Below are positions 8,709 to 17,138 of a stretch of 46,781 nucleotides of DNA, piece after piece. The notes under the pieces are model-generated. The model was not told where the DNA came from, searched no databases, and saw nothing but the letters and a program-made list of their open reading frames with translations. Numbering within the stretch: the stretch's first letter is position 1; each line of letters begins with the position of its first letter. The translations under genes and the position numbers were made by a program. The DNA lies in contig NZ_BLAF01000052.1 in NCBI RefSeq assembly GCF_009687885.1, positions 42,326-89,106 on the forward strand, written 5' to 3'. This DNA comes from Acrocarpospora pleiomorpha. Its GTDB lineage: Bacteria > Actinomycetota > Actinomycetes > Streptosporangiales > Streptosporangiaceae.

Positions 8709-8805
8709 TCGTGTAGGGGGGACTACACGATCGACCGTACAGCCCCCCCTACACGATCGTCAAGGGACCCCTACACGACACGCTGCGCGTGTCTAGCCCC
8801 CCCTG
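8709..8805. promoter_or_regulatory. Divergent operator region with CCCCCCTACACGA repeats
   Basis: The 142 bases between the divergent 8687 (-) and 8830 (+) starts hold a repeated box. It appears as TCGTGTAGGGGGG (8709-8721), CCCCCCCTACACGA (8743-8756), ACCCCTACACGAC (8767-8779) and a partial GTCTAGCCCCCCCTGG (8790-8805). The first two are in inverted orientation. This is a strong candidate operator controlling both the transfer operon and the small HTH gene at 8830, probably bound by that HTH protein. Confidence 0.7.
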
Positions 8806-8829
8806 GACGCAGCACGTACCCTGGCTGAC

Positions 8830-9162
8830 ATGACACGGCAAGGCTCGGGCGAGAGAGCCCGCAACACACTTGCCGACCTCGAACGTGCTTTTGATGCTGC
8901 TGTGGCTGGGATCGACGCCGAAGTCGATCCCAATCGGGCATATGAGGGGGCGACAGAACTTGTCGAAGCAGTCAGACGACTCTTTGAAGCTTCCGCAGAA
9001 TTGCGTGCACACTCAGCGGCTCGCCTTTTCAAGGAAGAACAGATGTCGCTGGCCGGCCTAGCCGACCGCATCGGAGTATCCAAAGCACGTGCTGCCCAGC
9101 TAATAAAGACGGCCAAGAGCGCCGACGAGAAGCAGGGCGCTGCGACAGAGGAGGCCAAGTGA
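8830..9162 (+). CDS. Small HTH DNA-binding protein, candidate operon repressor
   Basis: The 110-residue protein has a long helical N-terminal part (about 8-70, possibly coiled coil for dimerisation). A C-terminal helix-turn-helix follows, SLAGLADRIGVSKARAAQLI at about 74-93. It is clearly related to the protein at 16685-17038, which shares SLAGLAxRxGVSKARAxQL and the upstream helical layout. It is transcribed away from the transfer operon across the CCCCCCTACACGA repeats, so self- and operon regulation is likely. Its stop overlaps the next GTG start (GTGA). Confidence 0.75.
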   Translation: MTRQGSGERARNTLADLERAFDAAVAGIDAEVDPNRAYEGATELVEAVRRLFEASAELRAHSAARLFKEEQMSLAGLADRIGVSKARAAQLIKTAKSADEKQGAATEEAK

Positions 9163-9707
9163 GCAAGCAGACAGAGGTAGTAGTCGAAGTCTGGCCTGTT
9201 TCGGCCGACCCAGTTGGCCTATGGCTGGTAAGCGGGGAGGATGCGTGGCGTTCCGACGCTGTCATGCAAGACAGCGATCCTCATACGGCCGTCACAGATT
9301 TGCTGGCAGCGAATAACACGCATTTGGATGTAAAACTTCTGCACTCGACCTCATGGCGAGCGGATGAAGGTGCGGTTGTCCTCACCTATGTCGCCGTTAT
9401 CGGCTGCTCGGAATTCGCTCGGGACGACTGGCCAAACGCCAAACCGATCAGCCCAGCGCTACCCGATGTAGTCGGAAAACCGATCTCAGTAGAAGCTACA
9501 GAGGCGCCTATTCCTCGCTACATCGATGTTCTCATGCACGGGCTTCGCCACCTGCAATTCCTTCTTCAGACAGATTCAACGGCTCGCGCTGCTCTCTGCG
9601 ATAGTTGGCGCGCACACCTAGAGGCATTTCGCCCTGCTTTGGCAGGTATGTATGACTATGAGCACGGGGAGGAGCCAATCACCCTCCCAAATAAGCGTAT
9701 TTCCTAG
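9159..9707 (+). CDS. Hypothetical protein coupled to the HTH gene
   Basis: The product has 182 residues, is acidic, lacks a signal peptide or membrane helix, and matches no family I can name. The GTG start overlaps the previous stop by 4 bases, so it is co-translated with the HTH regulator. Trp-rich N-terminal strands (VVVEVWPVSADPVGLWLVSG) and a helical second half (about 115-160) are visible. GC content is lower than in the backbone. Its coupling suggests a partner or effector of the regulator, but no function can be assigned. Confidence 0.7.
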   Translation: MSKQTEVVVEVWPVSADPVGLWLVSGEDAWRSDAVMQDSDPHTAVTDLLAANNTHLDVKLLHSTSWRADEGAVVLTYVAVIGCSEFARDDWPNAKPISPALPDVVGKPISVEATEAPIPRYIDVLMHGLRHLQFLLQTDSTARAALCDSWRAHLEAFRPALAGMYDYEHGEEPITLPNKRIS

Positions 9708-9742
9708 CAAGCCGCAGACTATCGACAACGGGGCAGATAAGA

Positions 9743-10078
9743 ATGGATGACATTGTTTCGGAGCAGCTCCACAGGCAGCAGCAAGCGGTCAAAGTTCTTG
9801 GGCAACTTCTAGCACGCGTGGCCAACGAGAAGCTTCCGATAATCGCATGGAGGATTTCAAGCGCTCAGTCCGAATCCATTCTCACCGGGCACTGCGAGGC
9901 TGTCGATCCTATCCAACGACAGAGGGACTTCGAGGCTTGGCGAGAGGCCATAAGCGCGGAACCCTGGCCAAACGGCATAAAACACGAGCGGGGTGTACGC
10001 CTCCATGCATCCGTGGTAGACCATTACGAAGAAGTCACCATTACGCTGACAGCAGAGATATCTACTGATGAGCTGTGA
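9743..10078 (+). CDS. Hypothetical protein
   Basis: The product has 111 residues: a helical N-terminus (about 1-27), then WRISSAQSESILTGHCEA and a C-terminal beta-rich part ending TITLTAEIS. It is cytosolic, of no family I recognise. It follows the previous gene by 35 bases on the same strand and probably belongs to its operon. Only a weak purine-rich stretch precedes the ATG. Small proteins with a W-I/V-strand, a helix and a strand like this occur often in actinomycete mobile DNA. Confidence 0.6.
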   Translation: MDDIVSEQLHRQQQAVKVLGQLLARVANEKLPIIAWRISSAQSESILTGHCEAVDPIQRQRDFEAWREAISAEPWPNGIKHERGVRLHASVVDHYEEVTITLTAEISTDEL

Positions 10079-10120
10079 CCAACTACCGACCGCACTGGCC
10101 GCGCCCTGCGTTCCTGCGCG

Positions 10121-10330
10121 TTAACAATGGATGAGAGCATCACTGCCGCGGTTCATGCGAAGATAACAGAAGCCGGTTTCGGTGAGAATTTCGGACTTGC
10201 TTCGACGGTCGCCGAGTTCGTCGTAGATCTGTAGTGTTTTTCTGTAGAAGTCAAGGGCGCTGGAGTGCTCGCCCAGGTGTTGCCGCAGGTTACCCGAGTT
10301 AGCCATCCGCGTAGCCTGATGTTGTCGGCT
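10121..10330 (-). pseudogene. Remnant of a TPR regulator
   Basis: On the minus strand this stretch translates to typical tetratricopeptide sequence: EHSSALDFYRKTLQIYDELG followed by DRRSKSEILTETGFCYLRMN. The frame stops abruptly, and its upstream part (to about 10516) does not look like protein of this kind. It resembles the TPR units of the protein at 12648-14168. I read it as the decayed end of a lost AfsR/TPR-type gene. The 467 bases from 10079 to 10545 hold nothing else I can support. Confidence 0.5.
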
Positions 10331-10545
10331 CATTCCGCTTCCAGCGCTGCGCTCTGCTCCAGATGTTGCCGCACCGAACCATAGCGGCTCAACCGGGAGT
10401 TCCACCTCGGCCATGTTGTTGAGAGTTATCATGCAGCCCGCGGTCGTCACCGATCTCCTGGCTGACCCGGAGTGCCTCCCCATCCACTGATCGCTAACTC
10501 GTGCTCTGGACGACAAGAACCTCGAAGGGTCGTAAACTGCTGGAC

Positions 10546-11205
10546 GTGATTAGGGCAGTGGTATTCGACGTCGGTGAGTGCTTGGTAGACGAGACACGGG
10601 AGTACGGTACGTGGGCCGATTGGCTGAACGTGCCACGTCACACCTTCTCCGCAGTATTCGGCGCAGTGATTGCGCAAGGCCGTGACTACAGAGAGACGTT
10701 CCAAGTTTTTCGCCCTGGCTTCGACTTGGCCGAAGAGCGGGAAAAGCGTGCGACAGCAGGGCAACCGGAATGGTTCGGGGAAGATGACCTCTACCCCGAT
10801 GTTCGCCCTACGCTCAGCCGTCTACGAGCGGATGGACTTTGGGTTGGTATTGCTGGCAATCAAACGATACGGGCAGGGAAGATTCTGCGGGCGCTGAATC
10901 TCCCCGCCGATATGATTGCCACATCAGATGATTGGGGTGTCTCCAAGCCAGATGTGGAGTTCTTTTCTCAGGTGGCCAAGAATACGCCCTGCGCTGCTCA
11001 GGAGATCCTCTACGTAGGGGATCGGCTGGATAACGACATTCGACCTGCCGCAAGGATGGGCCTGCAAACAGCATTGATTCGGCGAGGGCCATGGGGAGTC
11101 ATCCAGCGGGATGATCCCGACTCGAACGAGGTACCGACGGTTCGCATAGACACTCTTTCCGAGCTCCCCGACCGCGTAATTCAACTCAATGCTGTAGCGC
11201 GTTGA
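10546..11205 (+). CDS. HAD-superfamily hydrolase
   Basis: Starting at GTG 10546 gives 219 residues. Motif I is AVVFDVGECL, with nucleophile Asp8 and Gly in place of the second Asp, as in haloacid-dehalogenase-like members. Motif II lies in GIAGNQ, motif III is Lys in WGVSKPDVEFF, and motif IV is YVGDRLDND. The helical cap between 20 and 90 is C1 type. It probably acts on a small phosphorylated substrate in the cytosol; the substrate is unknown. An in-frame start 45 bases upstream exists, but the extra residues look spurious. It converges on the XRE-TPR gene and overlaps its tail by about 20 bases. Confidence 0.85.
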   Translation: MIRAVVFDVGECLVDETREYGTWADWLNVPRHTFSAVFGAVIAQGRDYRETFQVFRPGFDLAEEREKRATAGQPEWFGEDDLYPDVRPTLSRLRADGLWVGIAGNQTIRAGKILRALNLPADMIATSDDWGVSKPDVEFFSQVAKNTPCAAQEILYVGDRLDNDIRPAARMGLQTALIRRGPWGVIQRDDPDSNEVPTVRIDTLSELPDRVIQLNAVAR

Positions 11206-12454
11206 TCGTCGTCCGCCACTCATAGAGGCGGTCGTCAAGTCGTTGTACGCATTCAAGGTCATTCCATTGCTGTAGTGCCCTGCGCGCATTGCGTATGCGG
11301 TCCATACCCGCCGCGTACCACGTCACAGATAGAAGGTCGAGCGCTTCTTGAGCGCGTTGGCACGCCGCTTCTGGGCTGTGATCGGCCGCTTCTACGGCAG
11401 CTAGGTCCCCGAGAACCACGGTGCGCTGCTTCACGTCCACGACAGGGAGTCCTTCTAGCACGCCTTCCAGGGTCTGGCGCGCCTGGGGCAGGTGGCCCGC
11501 CCGTAGTTGTGTGTTCCCCTTGAAAGCGTTGAGCCGCATGGCGGAGAACCAGTCGAACCAAGCAGGCGAATGCTGATTTTCGCTTGTTAGAAGATCTTCG
11601 GCACGCCCTATGACGGTAAGTGCCTGTTGCGCACGGCCGCATCGTGTTTCGCATTCCGCCTCTACCGCGTACAGCCATGCCAGGAAGTCAGCAGAAGCGT
11701 TTCCTCGACGCGCGTAGGTGCGGGCGGCCCTGATTCTTTCCAGCGCATCTTCAAGTTGACCCGCCCACCCTGGAATGAATGCGGCATGAGCTAGAATTGC
11801 CGCGCCTAGAAGCGCGTCATCAGCCTCTCCAGCCGCCTGCAATGCGCTAATTAGGGTGACGTCCGACTCTGCTGGTTGCTGTAGGTCGAAAAATTCGATG
11901 CGGGCAGCCATAAGGAGTGATTCCGCTAGCGCTGTCGCAAGCAATAGGCGGGCTGGTCCGACCGTTTCCGCCAGGAGCTGCGCGCCTAGACGCGTGTGTT
12001 CGGCTACAGCGGCGTGTAGCTGGCTGGGCTGAACACTCCAGTAAAGACGCCGATAAGCCCTTGTGATGCTCCCATAATCATCACCGATGGTGGCCGGCTG
12101 GACTGGTGATCCAGTGGTCGGCAGCGAAATCGGCAGACCCGAACCTCCACCGTGAGTTTGAGAAATAGGAGGAACGCCCTGATCTGAGGACCGAGAGTCC
12201 GCCCAAGGTGGAGTGAAACCAAGCTGCTCAATCGGAAGTCTGAGTACGTGGACCAAAAGACGCTGCTTATCTACGTGGGGCCAGGGTGGATCCGGCGATT
12301 CCCATCGGCGGACCTGGCGGGCGCTAACCTCCACATGCGGGAGACCCAACGCTGGAGCCGCGCGCGTGAGGGCGTCGGCCAACGCCTGCTGAGATCCGTA
12401 GCCAGCGTGCATACGAGCCGCCTTGAGATGCGAGTTACCCGCCGAACGACGCAT
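11186..12454 (-). CDS. XRE-family regulator with TPR-like C-terminal domain
   Basis: The 422-residue product begins with a Cro/C1-type helix-turn-helix at about 8-75 (ALADALTRAAPALGLPHVEV, then SARQVRRWES). The rest is an all-helical region of TPR-like pairs, with clear units near 145-330. This layout is common in actinomycete transcription regulators that sense a peptide or protein partner. It is divergent from the TPR-winged-helix gene at 12648. The two share a 190-base promoter region containing an ACGGCCT/AGGCCGT inverted repeat. Confidence 0.8.
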   Translation of the reverse strand: MRRSAGNSHLKAARMHAGYGSQQALADALTRAAPALGLPHVEVSARQVRRWESPDPPWPHVDKQRLLVHVLRLPIEQLGFTPPWADSRSSDQGVPPISQTHGGGSGLPISLPTTGSPVQPATIGDDYGSITRAYRRLYWSVQPSQLHAAVAEHTRLGAQLLAETVGPARLLLATALAESLLMAARIEFFDLQQPAESDVTLISALQAAGEADDALLGAAILAHAAFIPGWAGQLEDALERIRAARTYARRGNASADFLAWLYAVEAECETRCGRAQQALTVIGRAEDLLTSENQHSPAWFDWFSAMRLNAFKGNTQLRAGHLPQARQTLEGVLEGLPVVDVKQRTVVLGDLAAVEAADHSPEAACQRAQEALDLLSVTWYAAGMDRIRNARRALQQWNDLECVQRLDDRLYEWRTTINALQH

Positions 12455-12574
12455 CGGGTGTCCCTCCTGCCCTAGTCACACGGCCACCTTACCCCCTGAT
12501 TGGCCGCCTTAGGGACTTGTCTCGACGATCACACTTCTCTAACGGCCAATCTAGGGCCGATTTAAGGACTATCG

Positions 12575-12593
12575 ACGGCCTTCCATAGGCCGT
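12575..12593. promoter_or_regulatory. Inverted repeat in divergent promoter region
   Basis: ACGGCCT (12575-12581) and AGGCCGT (12587-12593) form a perfect 7-bp inverted repeat with a 5-base spacer. AACGGCC at 12541-12547 and a GGCC-rich context add further half-sites. It lies between the XRE-TPR gene (start 12454, minus) and the TPR gene (start 12648, plus). A candidate operator for the XRE protein; no direct evidence. Confidence 0.4.
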
Positions 12594-12647
12594 TATTGGC
12601 CCGCATCCTGTGAGGGACTGAGTGCCTAGGTGTGAGTGGGGAGCAAA

Positions 12648-14168
12648 ATGGAATCCGGGAACCACCTCGAACGAGGACAAGCATCGGGCCTCACTGGTCA
12701 GCTCTTTCGGATGTTTTCGCTGCTTCCAGGGGTTGCCTTCGCGGTGGAGACTGCTGCCGCGCTGGCTGGTGTACGGGCGGGAATGGTTAGCCGTGCGCTG
12801 ACGACACTGGCCCAAGCAGGTCTGATTGTGCGCACCATGCCCCCAGGCCGGTTCCGACTCAACGAGGCGTTTCGCAGCCACGTCGGTGACGCGAGGACTT
12901 CGGGCGACGATGAGGCGCTGGTCCGGCTGGTGTCCTGGTATCTGCACACCTGTGACTGGGCGCAGTTCACGCTGGCGCCGTCTGACGCCTGGGACCCGAA
13001 GTGCGACAACCCGCCTGAGGTCACGCCTAAGTCCTTCGAGCTGCCGGAGGAGGCACTGCGCTGGTGGCAGGAGGAACGTGTCACGATCGTCTCGGTGGTC
13101 CGGGCCGCTTCAGAGGCGCGATTGCACGGGTTGGTCTGGCGGTTAGCGGGTGTGCTGTGGGCCATCTATGCCCAGTGGAACGCCTATGAGGACTGGGAGG
13201 AAGTCGCCAAGATCGGCGTCGCCTCCGCTGAAGCTGACGGGGACCGGGCCGGTCAGGCGCTGGCATTGGAAAGCCTGGGCGAGCTGTACGTGCAGACGGG
13301 GCGGCTGGAGGAAGGCGAGGCCAGCCACCTGACTGCGCTGGAGATTCGCCGCCGACGGGGCGACCGATTTGGTGAGGCATCGTCCCTGAACGCTCTGGGC
13401 CTGCTGGAGTTACGCCGTCGCCGTTTTCGCACGGCGTGCGCACGCTTTGACGAGAGTACTGACATCTTCGTGGATCTTGGAATGCCTCGGTGGACGGCCG
13501 TGGCTGCCACCAACGGCGCGGAGGCAATGATCGAACTTGGACAGACTGCGGAGGCGGCGCAGGTCTTGTCCGAGATGGTGGAGGTCTTCGCTGACGAAGG
13601 AGATCGTTCCTCAGAAGGAAGAGCGCTGGCCCTGCTCAGCCGCGCCCTGCGCTCCAGGGGCGACTTGACCGATGCGCGCGCTCGCATTGATGCCGCCCTG
13701 GAGATAGCCGCTGCTGCGGGTAACCCGATGTGGCGGGGCTACTGGCTGCTGGAACTAGGCCGCGTACAGGGAGCGGCCTGGCAGTACCCGGATGCCCTGG
13801 AGTCCTTTGAGCGCTCCTTCGCCATCCATCGCGAGCTTGGCAACCGCAGCAGAGAAGCGCTGGCGCTGGACGGAGCAGGAGAGGTCCATCTAGAGCTCCA
13901 GATGTACGCGGAAGCATCGCAGCTCTACCGCATGGCCGAAGCGGTGCATCGTGAGCAGGGTGACCGCTGGCCGCAGGCGCTCAGCCTGTGCGGAATGGCA
14001 AGGGCGCAGTTCGCCATGAAGCATTTCCAGGAATCACGAATCTCGTGGGAGAAGGCGTTGAGGGCTCTGGCCGTTTTCAACGATCCGCCCGCCTCGAAGC
14101 TGCGGGACGAGGTCATTAGAGAGATCACCTACTTTCGTCGCATCATGGGTGAGTTCCATGAGGTTTAA
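12648..14168 (+). CDS. Winged-helix plus TPR repeat protein (AfsR/STAND C-terminal-like)
   Basis: The product has 506 residues from ATG 12648, with GGGGAG a few bases upstream; in-frame GTGs just before are alternatives. Residues about 10-75 form a winged helix (VETAAALAGVRAGMVSRALT, then LAQAGLIVRTMPPGRFRLNE) like the one following NB-ARC in AfsR-type STAND proteins. From about 195 there are six or so TPR units (for example ALALESLGELYVQTGRLEEG). The SARP and NB-ARC domains that normally precede these parts are absent. It is thus a STAND C-terminal half standing alone, either a shortened regulator or an adaptor. Its function is unknown. Confidence 0.75.
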   Translation: MESGNHLERGQASGLTGQLFRMFSLLPGVAFAVETAAALAGVRAGMVSRALTTLAQAGLIVRTMPPGRFRLNEAFRSHVGDARTSGDDEALVRLVSWYLHTCDWAQFTLAPSDAWDPKCDNPPEVTPKSFELPEEALRWWQEERVTIVSVVRAASEARLHGLVWRLAGVLWAIYAQWNAYEDWEEVAKIGVASAEADGDRAGQALALESLGELYVQTGRLEEGEASHLTALEIRRRRGDRFGEASSLNALGLLELRRRRFRTACARFDESTDIFVDLGMPRWTAVAATNGAEAMIELGQTAEAAQVLSEMVEVFADEGDRSSEGRALALLSRALRSRGDLTDARARIDAALEIAAAAGNPMWRGYWLLELGRVQGAAWQYPDALESFERSFAIHRELGNRSREALALDGAGEVHLELQMYAEASQLYRMAEAVHREQGDRWPQALSLCGMARAQFAMKHFQESRISWEKALRALAVFNDPPASKLRDEVIREITYFRRIMGEFHEV

Positions 14169-14223
14169 AGCTTTGCAGAGCCGAACAAGCAAACGAATTC
14201 GTTAACCAGGAGGGAAGGCTTCT

Positions 14224-15069
14224 ATGGCCACGGCAGAGGGAATTGACCAATCATCCGCGACTTCGGATGCTGACGAGCCCCCCTGTGTAAGGTTGGGTTC
14301 AATCGAGCTTCCCGGAACGCCGAGCGCTACTTCGAAAGCCCGAGCGTTTGTCCGCGAAGTGTTTGAGAAGCGGGCCGACGAACGAGTACACGATATGCTA
14401 ATACTTGCGACCGAATTGTTTTCCAATGCGGTGCGGCACTCGGATTCGGGCTGGGATCCGGATGGGAAGATCAGGCTTCAGATTACGGAATTAGCCGGGA
14501 TTCTTCATCTCCAGGTGGTCGACCAGGGATCCGCGCGTACCGTGCCCTACCTTATCTCCAAGCCTGGCGAGGAAGGGTATGGGCTTCATTTGGTGGAGAA
14601 GATTTCCAGCGAATGGGGGCACTGCTACTGCGGAGAGGGTGGCCGCACGGTCTGGGCCAACTTGGCCCCGCTTAGAGAGTCATCGACCTGGCCTGAGCTT
14701 GAGCAGGGCACAGCGGCGCCGGGTGAGCTTGCCGCGAGCGGCGATACGGGTCCAGAGGAGTTGGAGAAAGGAAGCGGGCCGGCTCGGCCTACGACTTCAC
14801 AACAAGTCGTGCACGTGGCAGCCGTGCTGGCAAGAAGAATGCGGTCGGGGCAGATCACTCCAGGCTCGCGCGTAGCGACCCAACAGCAGTTGATGGAGGA
14901 GCACGGCGTATCCAGGCAAGTCGCTTGGAGCGCACTATGCCTCTTGCGCATCGAAGGCTACGCGTATTTTCGGAAGAACGTAGGCACCATATCGACTGAA
15001 GGATATTACTGGCCCTCGGACGAGAGCTTTCTCTTCGATGAACTCATAGAGCACGGCTTCCCTGCCTAA
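14224..15069 (+). CDS. GHKL/anti-sigma-type ATPase fused to a GntR-like winged helix
   Basis: The 281-residue product has an N-terminal HATPase_c_2 domain (about 30-150) of the RsbW/SpoIIAB type. The N box is ATELFSNAVRHSDSG with Glu64 and Asn68. The G1 box is VVDQGSAR (98-105) and the G2 box is GYGLHLVEKIS (118-128). After an acidic linker, residues 195-257 form a GntR-type winged helix (RMRSGQITPGSRVATQQQLM, then EEHGVSRQVAWSAL). AGGAGG precedes the ATG. Anti-sigma ATPases normally stand alone, so an ATP-binding switch joined to a DNA-binding domain is unusual. It is a paralogue of the product at 15430-16608. Confidence 0.82.
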   Translation: MATAEGIDQSSATSDADEPPCVRLGSIELPGTPSATSKARAFVREVFEKRADERVHDMLILATELFSNAVRHSDSGWDPDGKIRLQITELAGILHLQVVDQGSARTVPYLISKPGEEGYGLHLVEKISSEWGHCYCGEGGRTVWANLAPLRESSTWPELEQGTAAPGELAASGDTGPEELEKGSGPARPTTSQQVVHVAAVLARRMRSGQITPGSRVATQQQLMEEHGVSRQVAWSALCLLRIEGYAYFRKNVGTISTEGYYWPSDESFLFDELIEHGFPA

Positions 15070-15429
15070 CGGTCCAATGGAATAGCGGAAGGCACGCGGT
15101 CTTGCCTTCGATGGTTACGAAATTGCATCCAGCAGACGCAAAGTGATGCTGTCGATGGTGTGGCGCCTCACCTACGGTCCTAAGACGTGGGAGGGCCTCC
15201 TGTATGCCCGAGTTGAACGCCTGGCTGACAGGAGGCCCGACCACCCCCGGCGGGAGATCGATCACCTACCGTCGCGACCGTTGAACGACCCACCCAGCAG
15301 AAGTTAATGGAGATGCCGCAATGTACATGACGAACCCCTGAGCAGGAAGCGAGGTCCTGACCGATGACAAGAACCAAATCAACGAAGCGACTACTGACCG
15401 GATCGTTGATCGAGATGGAGGCTTGACCC
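15070..15429. other. Intergenic region with inverted repeat and possible leader peptide
   Basis: This 360-base gap separates the two GHKL fusion genes. GGGCCTCCTGT (15193-15203) and ACAGGAGGCCC (15228-15238) form a perfect 11-bp inverted repeat with a 24-base loop. It could act as a terminator or, because the second arm contains AGGAGG, as an RNA switch. A 20-codon frame (15364-15426, MTRTKSTKRLLTGSLIEMEA) ends 3 bases before the GTG start at 15430; its last codons contain the GGAGG of that gene. It could be a leader peptide, but this is uncertain. Confidence 0.4.
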
Positions 15430-16608
15430 GTGACAAAGAATGAGGTCATCGAACAACTCCCCGCTACCGCAGCGTCGAGCGTCAGATTTCTGGGCAGCAT
15501 CAAACTTCCCGGCAACACCGGCGCGGCTTCCAGCGCGCGGAAGTTCATTCACAATCTGGTCGCCGGTTGGGCGAATGACCGGCTCGATGACGCACTCCTG
15601 CTGACGACCGAGCTCGTGTCGAACGCCATCCTCCACTCGGATTCGGGGCGTGACCCGGACGGGAGGATAACGGTGGAGGTCTTCAACGTGGATGGGTTCA
15701 TTCAGGTTCAGGTGATCGATCAAGGGTCGGCGCGCAGTGTGCCGTACGTGGTCGCCGACCCTGAACAGCGGTGCAGCGGGTTCGGGCTGCGGCTGGTGGA
15801 GGAGATCGCCTCCGAGTGGGGGCATGCGTACGTGTTGGAGGGCTCCCGCGCGGTCTGGTTCGACCTGGCCCCACCGCCCGAAAGCGATTTGGGCATGGGC
15901 GTGAAGCGGATGACCTGGACCGAACTCATGCGTCAGCGCTCCGGGCAGATGCATCCCAACGCGAAGGCCGAGGACTCGCACCTTGCCTCCCCCTTCCGGC
16001 GAACAGGGCCACGCCGGAGCAAGCAGGCCGCACACCGTGAGCAGATCGTGGGCAGGCTGGCGGCTCAGATCACCAGCGGTGAACTCGCCGAAGGCACTCC
16101 GATCCCCACCACTGCCACCCTGATGGACGCGTACGGGATCTCGCTTCGGTCGGCGCTGCTGATTCAGCATGCGTTGCGGGAACAGGGTCTTGTCCGCCTG
16201 ATCGCAGGTCACGGGTACGTGGCCGGCGCCCCCGGCCCACCGCCCGAACCCGTACGCCCACCCGTACCGGAGCAGGTCGTGCACGTCGCCGCCGCGCTGG
16301 TGAGGAAGATCCGCCGTGGAGACATCGCCCCTCATGCTCGCGTGGCCACGATCCCGGAACTGATGAGGGAACACGGCCTATCCAAGCAAACGGCCTGCGA
16401 TGTGCTGTGCGTCCTGCGCTGCCGGGGTTACGCCTACGAGACGATGCACAAGGGCACCCGAGCCACGACCTTCGACCAGTGGCCTCCCAAGGACACGTCG
16501 TTGGAGGGGTCTTGCCCGCCCGACCAGGACGTACCCGACCAGGACGTACGCGTGCCCCCTCACCGTAAGCCGCGCCTGGCACTTGTTCCCAAGGACTCGG
16601 ATGTGTAG
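15430..16608 (+). CDS. GHKL/anti-sigma-type ATPase fused to two GntR-like winged helices
   Basis: The 392-residue product starts at GTG 15430, 8 bases after GGAGG. The HATPase_c_2 domain spans about 18-150: N box TTELVSNAILHSDSG (Glu61, Asn65), G1 VIDQGSAR (95-102), G2 GFGLRLVEEIA (117-127). Two winged helices follow, at about 203-265 (QITSGELAEGTPIPTTATLM) and 282-345 (IRRGDIAPHARVATIPELMR). It shares the order and boxes of the gene at 14224 but has one more winged helix. The tail has a repeated PDQDV element. The most likely activity is a nucleotide-regulated transcription factor; partner sigma or anti-anti-sigma factors are not seen here. Confidence 0.82.
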   Translation: MTKNEVIEQLPATAASSVRFLGSIKLPGNTGAASSARKFIHNLVAGWANDRLDDALLLTTELVSNAILHSDSGRDPDGRITVEVFNVDGFIQVQVIDQGSARSVPYVVADPEQRCSGFGLRLVEEIASEWGHAYVLEGSRAVWFDLAPPPESDLGMGVKRMTWTELMRQRSGQMHPNAKAEDSHLASPFRRTGPRRSKQAAHREQIVGRLAAQITSGELAEGTPIPTTATLMDAYGISLRSALLIQHALREQGLVRLIAGHGYVAGAPGPPPEPVRPPVPEQVVHVAAALVRKIRRGDIAPHARVATIPELMREHGLSKQTACDVLCVLRCRGYAYETMHKGTRATTFDQWPPKDTSLEGSCPPDQDVPDQDVRVPPHRKPRLALVPKDSDV

Positions 16609-16684
16609 GCCGCGTAGGGGCAGCTATGAGAAAGCTTTGGCGCGCTAACGCGATCAAGTAGCGACTTCCAGCCGAGATGATCGG

Positions 16685-17038
16685 TCAGCTTGAAGGAGTG
16701 TCATCCTTTTGCCGGACACCGCCGTCAGAACCCTTACGTGCTGCCCTGAGTAGTTGATCAGCCCTTGCTTTCGACACACCGAGTCGCTCGGCGAGACCCG
16801 CAAGAGACAGCTTTTCGGCCTTCTGGATCTGGGCTGCCGTCGCCGCGCGTACCCGTGCGGCGGCATCTGCCATCTCCCGTAGACCATCGGCAAGACGAGT
16901 CGCGCTCTCGTATGCCTCGTGCGCGTCGGCCGTAGCCTGTACGGCCTTCACAGCTTCCCGGTACGCACGCCTGAGCGCGAAGAGGACAGCGCTGAAGTCG
17001 AGGGCCTCAGGGGGCGTGGGGGAGTCGCCACTGTCCAT
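16685..17038 (-). CDS. Small HTH DNA-binding protein, paralogue of the one at 8830
   Basis: The 117-residue product has a long Ala-rich helical N-terminal part (about 15-75) and a helix-turn-helix, SLAGLAERLGVSKARADQLL at about 78-97. It matches the protein at 8830-9162 in length, layout and recognition region. It is divergent from the GntR gene at 17139, across a region full of AGCGGTAG boxes. By position it probably controls its own promoter and that of the GntR gene. Confidence 0.75.
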   Translation of the reverse strand: MDSGDSPTPPEALDFSAVLFALRRAYREAVKAVQATADAHEAYESATRLADGLREMADAAARVRAATAAQIQKAEKLSLAGLAERLGVSKARADQLLRAARKGSDGGVRQKDDTPSS

Positions 17039-17048
17039 GAATCCAGAC

Positions 17049-17095
17049 TACCGCTTTGTAGAGCGGTAGATAGCGGTGGGAAGCGGTAGACCGCT
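17049..17095. promoter_or_regulatory. Divergent operator region with AGCGGTAG repeats
   Basis: Between the divergent starts at 17038 (-) and 17139 (+) lie TACCGCT/AGCGGTA (17049-17055/17062-17068), TAGCGGTGG (17071-17079) and the perfect palindrome AGCGGTAGACCGCT (17082-17095). So there are at least four AGCGGT half-sites in 47 bases. Such clustering is typical of operators for GntR (KorSA-like) or HTH repressors of AICEs. Which of the two divergent proteins binds is not determinable here. Confidence 0.7.
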
Positions 17096-17138
17096 ACCCG
17101 GATATATATGCAGTTCAGGGCCGCTCTACGTTGCTTCT

